NCBI RefSeq assembly: GCF_024972755.1
Contig: NZ_CP087724.1
Coordinates: 2,108,001 to 2,172,000 of the forward strand
Direction of reading: 5' to 3'
DNA from: Halanaeroarchaeum sp. HSR-CO
GTDB lineage: Archaea; Halobacteriota; Halobacteria; Halobacteriales; Halobacteriaceae
DNA length: 64,000 bases
Position numbers and translations under genes: made by a program. Every line of letters begins with the position of its first letter. Positions within the stretch are counted from its first letter, which is position 1. Of this stretch, positions 34,355-41,631 are shown piece after piece. The notes under the pieces were generated by a model that was not told where the DNA came from, did no database searches, and worked only from the letters and a program-made list of their open reading frames with translations.

Positions 34355-34434
34355 CCGGGGGAGATTCTACTAGTAGGCTCGATGGAAGTGAAACGCTCGT
34401 CCTTACGAATCGAAAGCAGAGAACTCTGAGATCG

Positions 34435-34575
34435 TTATTCGTGTTCGAGCGCGTCGAATATTTCGCGGTGTTCGTCTCGATCTACTTTGGCGACACGTAA
34501 TACGAGCTCTCGACGAATGTCGTCCATCACGTCGTCGAGCGCCGTTCGTTCCCCAGTCTTCTCTTCCGTCGCCAT
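34435..34575 (-). CDS. Small acidic protein downstream of the Doc toxin
   Basis: This 46-residue ORF is helical and charged (RTALDDVMDDIRRELVLRVAKVDRDEHREIF). It lies 43 bases downstream of the Doc-type toxin gene on the same strand, with an attaacc promoter-like element in the gap. Size and position suggest a partner of the toxin, although Phd-type antitoxins usually precede doc. The family is not recognised. It ends about 80 bases from hairpin array B. Confidence 0.5.
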   Translation of the reverse strand: MATEEKTGERTALDDVMDDIRRELVLRVAKVDRDEHREIFDALEHE

Positions 34576-34618
34576 ATTTCTCTCTTGACCACGAGACCGG
34601 TTAATCGTTCGGGTCCGA

Positions 34619-35089
34619 TCACTCGTCGGACAGTTGATCGAATCCGAACTCGACGAGATCGCCGCGCCACTGTTCGACCACTTCGTCCAAATTAACCTCC
34701 GTCGTATGCGTTCGGAGATAGTCAAGCACGTGACCCTCATCGACTGTAGTCTCGTCCGTCCCAAGCCGTTTCAGTATCTTTCTAATCTCGTCGTCATATT
34801 CGAATCGATACCCATTGAGCAGATAGAACACCGACGTCGTGTTGAGTGCAGTACGCTTGTTGCCGTCCACGAATGGGTGGTTGGCGACGAGGAGCCGAAG
34901 CAGATGGAACGTCTTCTCGTGAATCGTCTCTGGAACCGACCCGAAACTTCCCTCACTGACGTACTCCAGTGCGAATTCGATATCTCCGCGATTCTGGACC
35001 CCTGAGCTGGTGTCTGGATACTCCGAGACGATGTCCTCGTGGATATCGAGGACGTCTTCGACCGACGGATACCAAAGCGGGTCGGTCAT
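34619..35089 (-). CDS. doc: Fic/Doc-family (death-on-curing) toxin
   Basis: This 156-residue protein has the Doc motif HPFVDGNKRTAL in the active-site loop, the Fic-fold helix EKTFHLLRLLVAN before it, and the N-terminal VLDIHEDIVSEYPDTSSGVQNRG that resembles the Doc start. Doc phosphorylates EF-Tu in bacteria using ATP; here the target would be an archaeal equivalent, which is inference. No Phd-like antitoxin is visible upstream; the 46-residue ORF downstream is the only candidate partner. The module lies between hairpin arrays B and C, 80-170 bases from each. Confidence 0.85.
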   Translation of the reverse strand: MTDPLWYPSVEDVLDIHEDIVSEYPDTSSGVQNRGDIEFALEYVSEGSFGSVPETIHEKTFHLLRLLVANHPFVDGNKRTALNTTSVFYLLNGYRFEYDDEIRKILKRLGTDETTVDEGHVLDYLRTHTTEVNLDEVVEQWRGDLVEFGFDQLSDE

Positions 35090-35260
35090 TATCGGGAGTT
35101 CACAACCAAGTACCCTATCGTTTTCTCTCTGTGAATGAACGAGGGTCTGGGGTTACCTCACCTCAGATCTATCGACAACAGAACACTGTCGAAGGAATGT
35201 TCTCTCGATAACACGTCCGATATAAAATCTGGGTGGGACAAAAATCAGGGACGAGCATCC
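35090..35260. other. Upstream region of doc
   Basis: About 170 bases hold no gene. It includes AT-rich promoter-like elements (gttttctctct near 35123, tataaaatct at 35221) and the left edge of array C. Confidence 0.4.
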
Positions 35261-35650
35261 GGCGACCGAGCGTTCACAAGAGCGGAGCTCTTGTGCAGCC
35301 TCTTGGAGAGCAACGCTCTCCAATGGTCGGCGAATCTTCGATTCGCCTCGACATCAGAACGGCGGCGCCGTTCTGAGGACGGCTCGGAGAGCCCGGAATC
35401 GCGCGAGAGCAGAGCCCTCGCTGAGTCCCGCTCACTTCGTTCGCGGGACGGTCGCCGGTTCACAGCGCGCTTTGCGCGCTGGCCCGAGCGACTCCCGAAG
35501 GGGGTCGTGACGGGCTTTTGTCGCCAGAAATCGTCGATTTCTGGCTGAACAGCCAGAACGCTGGGCGTTCTGGCGATGGCCGAGCTTTTACCGAGCGCTG
35601 GCTTCGCCAGCGCGCAGCGTAAAAGGTCGAAGTGTACGCCCGGAACACTA
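35261..35650. repeat. Hairpin array C (homolog of array B)
   Basis: The block begins and ends with the same sequences as array B and is in the same orientation. Hairpins with 3-base loops include 35275-35295 (9 bp, loop gga), 35403-35421 (8 bp, one A-C mismatch, aga), 35463-35481 (8 bp, ttt), 35523-35545 (10 bp, gtc), 35552-35574 (10 bp, tgg) and 35595-35613 (8 bp, ttc), the last enclosed by cttttac/gtaaaag. Relative to array B, the first hairpin has a G-C pair changed to A-T on both arms, and the fifth a T-A changed to C-G on both arms. These are compensatory changes. Confidence 0.88.
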
Positions 35651-35839
35651 ACGACCGGCCTCATCCCTGGCGGCGTGCCGTGTCGGCCGGGAAACCCTCG
35701 TGCCGGGCGGGGGCAAAGCCCCAGTCTGTCGCGTACCGGGGTTCTCCGCGAATCATCGCGTCCTCGTGGACGTGCTCTGGCGGGGACTGCGGTACGCAGG
35801 TCGGAATAGCAGTGCAGCGTGATTAAGGGTGACGGCCCG
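35651..35839. other. Gap between array C and the HTH gene
   Basis: This GC-rich 190-base stretch has further possible hairpins (for example gggg-caaa-cccc around 35707-35720) and short open frames, but no gene I can support. I considered a structured RNA and found no conserved SRP or RNase P motif. Confidence 0.35.
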
Positions 35840-36085
35840 TCACTCGGACTCGTCCTCGAAGGCCTCGCCGGTCTCGGTCAGCGTATAGACCTCCTCCTGG
35901 CTGGCACAGAGACCACAGACCGGTTTCGCGAATCCGGTCGTCTCGAGTTCCTCGACCGCCTTTCTCGCCTCCGGAACGCTGATGTTCGCCTCGGCGGCGA
36001 TCTCGCTCGGGGACAGCGGGCCACGGTTGTCGAGGACGACTCTCGCGAGTTTGCCCGTACAGGACAGCGTCCCCGATTCACACAT
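35840..36085 (-). CDS. Small winged-helix protein with a CxxC motif
   Basis: This 81-residue protein has a winged helix (GKLARVVLDNRGPLSPSEIAAEANISVPEARKAVEELETTG) followed by a CGLC pair and YTLTETGEAF, as in small haloarchaeal regulators. Cysteines near the N-terminus (CESGTLSC) could join the CGLC pair in metal binding or redox sensing. The ATG at 36085 lies about 27 bases from an AT-rich tttttgcc element. It is divergent from the dehydrogenase gene, 132 bases away. The target is unknown. Confidence 0.72.
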   Translation of the reverse strand: MCESGTLSCTGKLARVVLDNRGPLSPSEIAAEANISVPEARKAVEELETTGFAKPVCGLCASQEEVYTLTETGEAFEDESE

Positions 36086-36217
36086 ATCCCGCTCTATCCG
36101 TCCCCGGGCAAAAACCCTTGGCGAACCGGCGACAACGGTGATGACCCCGCAAACCGTGGCCTCGCAGTCCGTCTCGAGAGAGGTGCACTCAAGGGAGTGG
36201 TGCTGGTACTCCAGTCC

Positions 36218-37177
36218 ATGAGCCCAGATATCGCCGTCTTGCGGCAGAAGATTCACGGACAGGACGCCATGGACTACGCGGCCATCCTCCGAGAACGGCT
36301 GCCGACGTACGAGATCGCCGTTGCCACCACGCCCCGAGAGGAGCGCGAACTCCTGAAGGAGGTACCGGTCGCCGCCGGGTACCAGATCGATCCCGACGTG
36401 CTGGAGGAGGCCGAGAACCTGCAACTGTTCGCCTGCGCGTTCGCGGGCACCGACCACCTGCCGATGGACGCACTCGAAGACCACGGCGTGCGCGTGACGA
36501 ACGCCTCCGGCGTCCACGGCCCGAACATGGCCGAATGGGTACTCGGAGCCATCCTTTCGTTCACGCGGAAGTTCCACCTCGCGTGGCGACAGAAAGAACG
36601 CCGGGAATGGCGCTCGTACCCCGGTCGCGAGTTCCAGGGCAGTACAGTCTCCATCGTCGGCCTCGGGGCCATCGGACAGACGATCGCGGATCGCCTGGAG
36701 CCCTTCGACGTCGAGACCCTGGGCATCCGTCACTCGCCGCAAAAGGGCGGACCGACCGACGAGGTCTTGAGTTACGACGAGGACGACGTCCATGCCGCCT
36801 TCAGCCGAAGCGACTACGTGGTCCTGGCTGCCCCCCTCACCGATCTCACCGAGGGGCTGGTCGATGCGAACGCCTTCCGAACGATGCCCGCTGACTCGGT
36901 GCTGGTCAACGTCGGGCGTGGACCCATCGTCGACACGGATGCCCTCGTCGACGCCATCCAGTCGAACGGCATCCGTGGGGCGGCCCTGGACGTGACCGAC
37001 CCCGAGCCCCTGCCCGAAAACCACGAACTCTGGGGATTCGACAACGTGCTCATCACGCCTCACAACGCGGGCCACACCCCGAAGTACTTCGATCGGCTGG
37101 CCGACATCCTGACGCGCAATCTGGAACGGATCGAGGAGACGGGCTCGTACGACGAACTCGAGAACCAGGTCGTCTGA
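36218..37177 (+). CDS. D-2-hydroxyacid dehydrogenase
   Basis: This 319-residue NAD(P)-dependent dehydrogenase of the D-isomer-specific 2-hydroxyacid family reduces 2-oxoacids or the reverse. The Rossmann signature is VGLGAIGQTIA. The catalytic Arg is in LVNVGRGPIVDT, the Glu in DVTDPEPLPENH, and the His in ITPHNAGHTP. The N-terminal catalytic part has the family's NASGVHGPNMAEW. It resembles haloarchaeal DdhB-type enzymes, though the substrate is open. The start MSPDIAVLRQ is the first ATG with family-like sequence; more upstream codons are not. Confidence 0.9.
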   Translation: MSPDIAVLRQKIHGQDAMDYAAILRERLPTYEIAVATTPREERELLKEVPVAAGYQIDPDVLEEAENLQLFACAFAGTDHLPMDALEDHGVRVTNASGVHGPNMAEWVLGAILSFTRKFHLAWRQKERREWRSYPGREFQGSTVSIVGLGAIGQTIADRLEPFDVETLGIRHSPQKGGPTDEVLSYDEDDVHAAFSRSDYVVLAAPLTDLTEGLVDANAFRTMPADSVLVNVGRGPIVDTDALVDAIQSNGIRGAALDVTDPEPLPENHELWGFDNVLITPHNAGHTPKYFDRLADILTRNLERIEETGSYDELENQVV

Positions 37178-37185
37178 GTGGCGGG

Positions 37186-37533
37186 TTAGACCGTCATCAC
37201 GTAGCGGTCGTCGTCCTTGAAGTACGTCGTTAGCGTCTCACCGATGTAGTAGACCTCGATATCGAGGTCCTCGAGCGCCTCGACAGCGCCGTAGTTCTCC
37301 GCACATGACTTGCACGCCTCGACGTGGACGCCGGCGTCGTGAAGCTGGTCGATCCAGTACTGCAGGTCTCGATCGTCGCGCAACAGCCCGGTGGAAGCCC
37401 CCCAGACGAGGAGTCTGACGTCCTCCCACCAGTCGTTCACCGCCGAGTTGAGCGTGTACATGAACACCATGTTCTCGGCGACCTCCTTGTCGCCGCTCGT
37501 CCAGAGGACGACGAGTTCGGATTGTTCTGTCAT
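37186..37533 (-). CDS. DsrE-family protein
   Basis: This 115-residue protein matches the DsrE/DsrF-like fold associated with sulfur relay or oligomeric regulators. Strands ELVVLWTSGDKEVAENMVFMYTLN and VRLLVWGASTGLL are typical. A CKSC pair in the segment VEACKSCAENYGAVEAL could hold a reactive cysteine. No sulfur-metabolism partner is nearby. It lies convergently 8 bases from the dehydrogenase gene and is followed upstream by asd on the same strand, but with its own AT-rich promoter-like region (about 37550-37570). Confidence 0.82.
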   Translation of the reverse strand: MTEQSELVVLWTSGDKEVAENMVFMYTLNSAVNDWWEDVRLLVWGASTGLLRDDRDLQYWIDQLHDAGVHVEACKSCAENYGAVEALEDLDIEVYYIGETLTTYFKDDDRYVMTV

Positions 37534-37591
37534 AGCGTTCTGGACGTGATTACCAGTAAAAAAGTTGTGGATGATTACTGCGATCCGGGGT

Positions 37592-38623
37592 TCAGAGCCA
37601 GCCGCGGTCCGCCAGCAGTTCGCCGTTCAAGACACTCGCCCCGGCCGCACCGCGGATGGTGTTGTGTGAGAGGACGTTGAACTGGATGCCGGAATCGGTC
37701 GTCTGGATGCCGCCGACGGCGATGGCCATCCCGTCGCCGACCATCCGGTCCAGCCGGGGCTGGGGCCGGTCGGGATCCTCGAAGACGTGAATGAGCGGGT
37801 CAGGGGCGGACGGCAGGTCCTGGGACGGTGCCGCCCGAAACGCTTCGGCCACCTCGTCGATGGTCGGGTCGGCCTCGGTCTCGACGAAGACGTTCTCCAG
37901 GTGGCCGTCGATGGTCGCGATGCGATTACACGACGCCGAGACGCTCGCGTCGTGCCAGTCCACGCCGTCCTCGCCCACGCTGCCGAGGAGCTTCCGGGAC
38001 TCCGTCTCCATCTTCTCCTCCTCGCCACCGATGTGGGGGATGGCGTTGTCGATGATCTCCATCGAGGTCACGCCGGAGTAGCCCGCACCGGAGACCGCCT
38101 GCAGGGTGGAGACGTGGACACGTTCGAGGCCGAACTGGTCGAGGGCGGCCAGTGCCGGTACCATCGTGATAGTCGAACAGTTCGGGTTCTTGATGAGCGC
38201 GCCATCCCAGCCGCGGTTGTCGCGCTGGACCTCGATGAGGTCGAGATGGTCCGGATTGATCTCAGGGATGACGAGGGGAACGTCGTCGTCGAGGCGCGCG
38301 TTCGAGGAGTTCGAGGACACCACGTAGCCGGCTTCGAGGAACTCGGGTTCGACGACCTCGGCCGCGCCGGAGGGCAACGATGAGAAGAGGAGGTCGACGT
38401 CGTCGGGGACCTCGTCGGGGTCCGTGGACGTCACGGTCATCTCCGCGACGTCGTCCGGAATAGGGGTGCTGACCCGCCACTTCGCCGCGTCGCGGTACGA
38501 CGACCCGGCACTGTCTTCGCTGGCGGTAACCGCCGCCAGTTCGAACGCCGGATGTCCGTCGAGGAGCTGGACGAATCGCTGGCCGACTGCACCGGTAGCA
38601 CCGAGTATGCCTACGCGAATCAT
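37592..38623 (-). CDS. asd: Aspartate-semialdehyde dehydrogenase
   Basis: Asd reduces beta-aspartyl phosphate to aspartate semialdehyde using NADPH, the branch point to threonine, methionine and lysine. The 343-residue protein has the N-terminal Rossmann motif GILGATGAVGQRFV, the catalytic cysteine in KNPNCSTI, the SGAGYSGV substrate loop and the late His region HLENVFVE. Length and motifs match the archaeal/fungal type. The S17e gene lies upstream on the same strand, 53 bases away. Confidence 0.96.
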   Translation of the reverse strand: MIRVGILGATGAVGQRFVQLLDGHPAFELAAVTASEDSAGSSYRDAAKWRVSTPIPDDVAEMTVTSTDPDEVPDDVDLLFSSLPSGAAEVVEPEFLEAGYVVSSNSSNARLDDDVPLVIPEINPDHLDLIEVQRDNRGWDGALIKNPNCSTITMVPALAALDQFGLERVHVSTLQAVSGAGYSGVTSMEIIDNAIPHIGGEEEKMETESRKLLGSVGEDGVDWHDASVSASCNRIATIDGHLENVFVETEADPTIDEVAEAFRAAPSQDLPSAPDPLIHVFEDPDRPQPRLDRMVGDGMAIAVGGIQTTDSGIQFNVLSHNTIRGAAGASVLNGELLADRGWL

Positions 38624-38676
38624 ACTCGACCCTGGGCGGTAGAGGGAGTAAGGCCTTCGGTTGCGGGAAGGAATTG

Positions 38677-38856
38677 TCAGTTGAGCTTGCGGGTGACGTA
38701 GCCGGCGATGCGGTTACGGACCGACTTGGATTCGATGTTGGTGAGTTCGGTCACGCTCTCCTTGTTGTGCTCGAAGTCGTCCGCCTGGAACGCGTCGGGG
38801 TATCGGTCCATAAGGATGGTCCCCGTCTTCTTGACGTAGTCGGGCTTGATGGCCAT
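38677..38856 (-). CDS. rps17e: 30S ribosomal protein S17e
   Basis: This 59-residue protein is a complete archaeal S17e, a small-subunit protein shared with eukaryotes. It begins [21 protein letters not shown], contains [10 protein letters not shown] and [19 protein letters not shown], and ends in LN. The first helix pair and basic tail are typical, and the length fits archaeal S17e. The ATG at 38856 has no in-frame upstream alternative I would prefer. It precedes asd on the same strand by 53 bases, a pairing that also occurs in other haloarchaea as I recall. Confidence 0.95.
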   Translation of the reverse strand: MAIKPDYVKKTGTILMDRYPDAFQADDFEHNKESVTELTNIESKSVRNRIAGYVTRKLN

Positions 38857-38937
38857 GCGGGCGAGTTTGCCCTGCTCGGGTTAAAACCATTCGTTCCGTC
38901 TATGCAACTCCCAGGAGAGTGAAGCCCACAGTCACCG

Positions 38938-39132
38938 CTAGTCGTCCTGCTTCGCCAGTTCCGACACCACGACCTCCCAGTCCGGCACCGACTGGCCGTT
39001 GCGATACTCCCACGCGCCGACTGGGTCGACGTCGTTCTGGTCTGCGAGTATCAGTAACTGGTGGAGCGCCGCCTCGAATTCCGCGACGCTCTCTATCGTG
39101 TCGTCGAGTGGGTCGGATGTATCGTGGCTCAT
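38938..39132 (-). CDS. Small conserved protein, paralog of the 25.3 kb gene
   Basis: This 64-residue protein has a helical N-terminal half (SVAEFEAALHQLLILADQNDVD) and ends VGAWEYRNGQSVPDWEVVV. The tail matches the protein at 25276-25458 (GWTCRNGAEHPDWDVV). I do not recognise the family and see no catalytic or metal site. It stands alone between rps17e and a bat-type regulator gene. The strong conservation between paralogs in the WxxRNG...PDW tail suggests an interaction surface. Confidence 0.7.
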   Translation of the reverse strand: MSHDTSDPLDDTIESVAEFEAALHQLLILADQNDVDPVGAWEYRNGQSVPDWEVVVSELAKQDD

Positions 39133-39366
39133 GGGGATCGATGTGGCGTGTCTACCCGATCACCCTCCAGCGGCAGGCCGTGTCGTCCGCTCGGAAGTGG
39201 CACGTCGGGTCGTCCGCTCGGAGGGGATTTTTCCCGCGCGGACGCGTCGTTCTATCAACACCGTCGACCCCACTACAGAAAGTTGTGCCGATTAGCATGA
39301 TACACCATGCAACGGCGAGCGGCCGACCCGGGAGGGTTTAACCGTCTTTGTCTTCTCAACAGGGAT

Positions 39367-40014
39367 ATGAATGTCATCGTCGAACTCTCCATCCCGTCCC
39401 ACGAGTTCGAACTGGGACGGATCCTCACGATGGAGGGGGACACGAACATCGTGCTGGAGACCCTGGTCCCACTCGGCGGGCGATCGGTCCCGTTCTTCCG
39501 CGTCCAGGGCGCACGCGAGTCCTTCGAGAGCGCTGTTAGCGAGCATCGGACAGTGTCGGACATCCAGGTTGTGAGTGCGAACGGTGAAGAGACGATCTAC
39601 GCGCTGGACTGGGACGCCTCGGACGACGCCTTCTTCGGGGGGATCATGGCGACCAAGGCCACGATCCTGGAGGCGAGGGGAATCGAACGAAACTGGCGAT
39701 TCGAACTCAGGTTCCCCTCCCACGACGCGCTCTCGACGTTCCAAGATTACTGCATCGATCATGGAATTGCCATCGAGGTCTTGGGATTGTACAATCCGAC
39801 CGACCCGGACGCTGGCCCGTGGTATGGACTCACCACCATGCAGCGCACGGCGCTCTCGCGGGCCGTCGAGGCCGGATACTATTCTATTCCGAGAGAGATA
39901 TCGACGCAGGAACTGGCGGCAGAATTCGACATCTCCGATCAGGCGATGACCGAACGCCTCCGTCGCGCCATCATCAACCTGGTCGAGAACACGCTCCTTC
40001 TCTCGGAGCGGTGA
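39367..40014 (+). CDS. Bat-type HTH_10 transcription regulator
   Basis: This 215-residue regulator has the beta-rich N-terminal sensor of the bat/HTH_10 group (VIVELSIPSHEFELGRIL, PFFRVQGARESFESAV) and the C-terminal HTH_10 domain LTTMQRTALSRAVEAGYYSIPR plus TQELAAEFDISDQAMTERLRRAI. It resembles the regulator at 25.9 kb. The ATG at 39367 is preceded by a gggtttaacc box about 28 bases upstream, so a leaderless transcript is likely. Target genes are unknown. Confidence 0.88.
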   Translation: MNVIVELSIPSHEFELGRILTMEGDTNIVLETLVPLGGRSVPFFRVQGARESFESAVSEHRTVSDIQVVSANGEETIYALDWDASDDAFFGGIMATKATILEARGIERNWRFELRFPSHDALSTFQDYCIDHGIAIEVLGLYNPTDPDAGPWYGLTTMQRTALSRAVEAGYYSIPREISTQELAAEFDISDQAMTERLRRAIINLVENTLLLSER

Positions 40015-40054
40015 GGGGCCGGTATCCGGCGACGACTGCCGGCATGTACAACCA

Positions 40055-40116
40055 TTATATAATAGTGTGAGTATATACCGATGGAGCAGTTCCTGCTCCA
40101 CGACCTGAGCCCCTGA
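40055..40116 (+). promoter_or_regulatory. Strong TATA-like box with a micro-ORF and hairpin
   Basis: The box ttatataat (40055-40063) and a second gtatatacc (40071-40079) are the most AT-rich elements of this intergenic gap. An ATG at 40081 starts an 11-codon frame ending at 40116. Its first bases form a hairpin with an 8-bp stem (tggagcag/ctgctcca, 40082-40100) and a ttc loop. It could drive a small RNA, or a leaderless micro-ORF. The rest of the gap (40117-40225) shows nothing else. Confidence 0.4.
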
Positions 40117-40225
40117 CACGACCGAGAAGCAAAGAGACGGGGAGGGTGGGGGGAGAGGCGAGTGGTGACCCACTTACCTCGAAGCGCGTTCTCTCGCCGA
40201 AAACGGCTCGGTTCACTCGATCGAC

Positions 40226-40789
40226 CTACCAGTCGGCGACGTCGCGAAGTTTCTCGAGTGCCTGCTCTTCGCGTTCGCCTCCGCAGGTCGCCACGACCTC
40301 CTCGAAGTACGCGAGTCGCGTTCTGAGAGTTTCCGCATCGTAGACCGGCACGCCGAGTCGCGAGGCGGCCACGGTCATCTCGACGACGGCATTGAACCCG
40401 CGATTCGTCACCGGCACTGAGCGACGGACGACTTCCCCATCGATTGGGGCCAGCGCCCAGTCGACCCAGGTCGTCCCGCCAGAGGTACCCCGTTCACGCT
40501 CGTCGACGGAAACCTCGACCCACGCCGCCACACCGTCGATATCGCGTCCCTCGGCCTTCCGCTCGGTCAACGCCGCTTCCACGAAGAGGACGGGGTCCTC
40601 GACGAACGTGACGACGCCAGTCCCCGTTCGCTCGAAGTTCTGTCGGGTGATCGTCTCCCCCCAGGTGCGAGCGGTCGCCGGGTCCCCGGCGCGTACACCG
40701 AGTGCCGCGACGTTCCACCGGTCGTCGGGGTCGGGAGTGAGCGTCACCGTCTCCGCGATGCCGTCGAAGTCGACGGGCCAGTCCGTCAT
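40226..40789 (-). CDS. DUF447 family protein
   Basis: This 187-residue protein resembles DUF447, a flavin-reductase-like split barrel family found mainly in methanogens, haloarchaea and methylotrophs. Typical parts are VAALGVRAGDPATARTWGETITRQNFERTGTGVVTFVEDPVLFVEAAL and the C-terminal helices. It overlaps the CitG-like gene by 4 bases (ATGA) and closes a four-gene operon with CofD and a Dus-like protein. The function of DUF447 is unknown. Its neighbours suggest coenzyme metabolism. Confidence 0.82.
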   Translation of the reverse strand: MTDWPVDFDGIAETVTLTPDPDDRWNVAALGVRAGDPATARTWGETITRQNFERTGTGVVTFVEDPVLFVEAALTERKAEGRDIDGVAAWVEVSVDERERGTSGGTTWVDWALAPIDGEVVRRSVPVTNRGFNAVVEMTVAASRLGVPVYDAETLRTRLAYFEEVVATCGGEREEQALEKLRDVADW

Positions 40790-41631
40790 ACGGACAGACC
40801 CCCCTGGAGAGCCACGTACAGACCGGCCGCGGTGACGTCGGCGGTCGTTCCCGGGTTCACGCCACGCTCGACAAGGTCGTCGGCGAAGGCTTCCACGTCT
40901 GCGCGCGACGCGTCGAGCAGGTCCGCCGCCTGCTCCGAGACGTCACGGGCGACAGCGTCTCCGTGTTGCGTCGCGACGAGCGTGTCCGGTTCCTCCGAGA
41001 GCAGTTCGAGAAACGCATCCGCAGTCCGATCCAGGATATGTCCATCGGCCGCCAGCAGACGGTCGGCGGTCTCGAACGTCCTGTCGAATCCACGCACCCA
41101 CTCTCGTGCCACCCCGTCTCCAGGAGCGGAACGCTCCATGATCGCTTCGAGCGTTTCCTCGCGAGCTTCGACGTCCGGGACCGCGTCACTCCCCCGTCGG
41201 ACATCGAGCTCCGGCGCGTCGGGTGGCGGATCACCGACGAACACGTCCACGTGGTCGAAGGCCCGGTAGAAGGCTGCGGCGTCCGCGACGGTCGTTTCCG
41301 AGCACACCCGGGAGACGGCCGCGCGGGTCGGCGGCCCGGCCCCATCGGTCGCCGCGACGAGCGGCACGAGCAAGAGGAGGGCGCCGAACTGGGTGTTGCC
41401 GCCCTCCTGTTCGGCCATCCCCGCCACCGCGCGTTCGAATGCGTCCCCCACCGGGTCGCCCGCCGCAGCGGCCGCCAGCCCCGGCCTGGCACCGACCGCC
41501 CCCGCCAGGAAGTGCTCGAACCGGAGGTCCTCGAAGTCGCGATGTCGGTCGACGTTCCCCGGCTTCGGCGTGCCGGCGACCTCGAGCAGAAGCGCCAGTT
41601 CGGCATTCTGTGCCGGCGTCCGCGGGCTCAC
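40786..41631 (-). CDS. CitG-like (triphosphoribosyl-dephospho-CoA synthase family) protein
   Basis: This protein of about 281 residues resembles the CitG/MdcB family, which makes 2'-(5''-triphosphoribosyl)-3'-dephospho-CoA. Recognisable parts are LEVAGTPKPGNVDRHRDFEDL, EGGNTQFGALLLLVPL, and the late LVERGVNPGTTADVTAAGL. No citrate or malonate lyase is nearby, so the bacterial role is unlikely; archaeal homologs are of unknown function. The GTG at 41631 overlaps the Dus-like stop by 4 bases (GTGA) and is preferred to an in-frame GTG at 41640. Confidence 0.82.
   Translation of the reverse strand: MSPRTPAQNAELALLLEVAGTPKPGNVDRHRDFEDLRFEHFLAGAVGARPGLAAAAAGDPVGDAFERAVAGMAEQEGGNTQFGALLLLVPLVAATDGAGPPTRAAVSRVCSETTVADAAAFYRAFDHVDVFVGDPPPDAPELDVRRGSDAVPDVEAREETLEAIMERSAPGDGVAREWVRGFDRTFETADRLLAADGHILDRTADAFLELLSEEPDTLVATQHGDAVARDVSEQAADLLDASRADVEAFADDLVERGVNPGTTADVTAAGLYVALQGGLSV

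Noticed and set aside
33954-35650. CRISPR arrays
   Set aside because: The blocks have no constant repeats with regular spacers; they consist of diverse palindromes, and no cas genes are present.
35651-35839. Candidate structured RNA (SRP or RNase P)
   Set aside because: GC-rich hairpins exist, but I could not find the conserved GGAA/AGCAG SRP loop or the RNase P core motifs; it is more likely the tail of array C or plain intergenic DNA.
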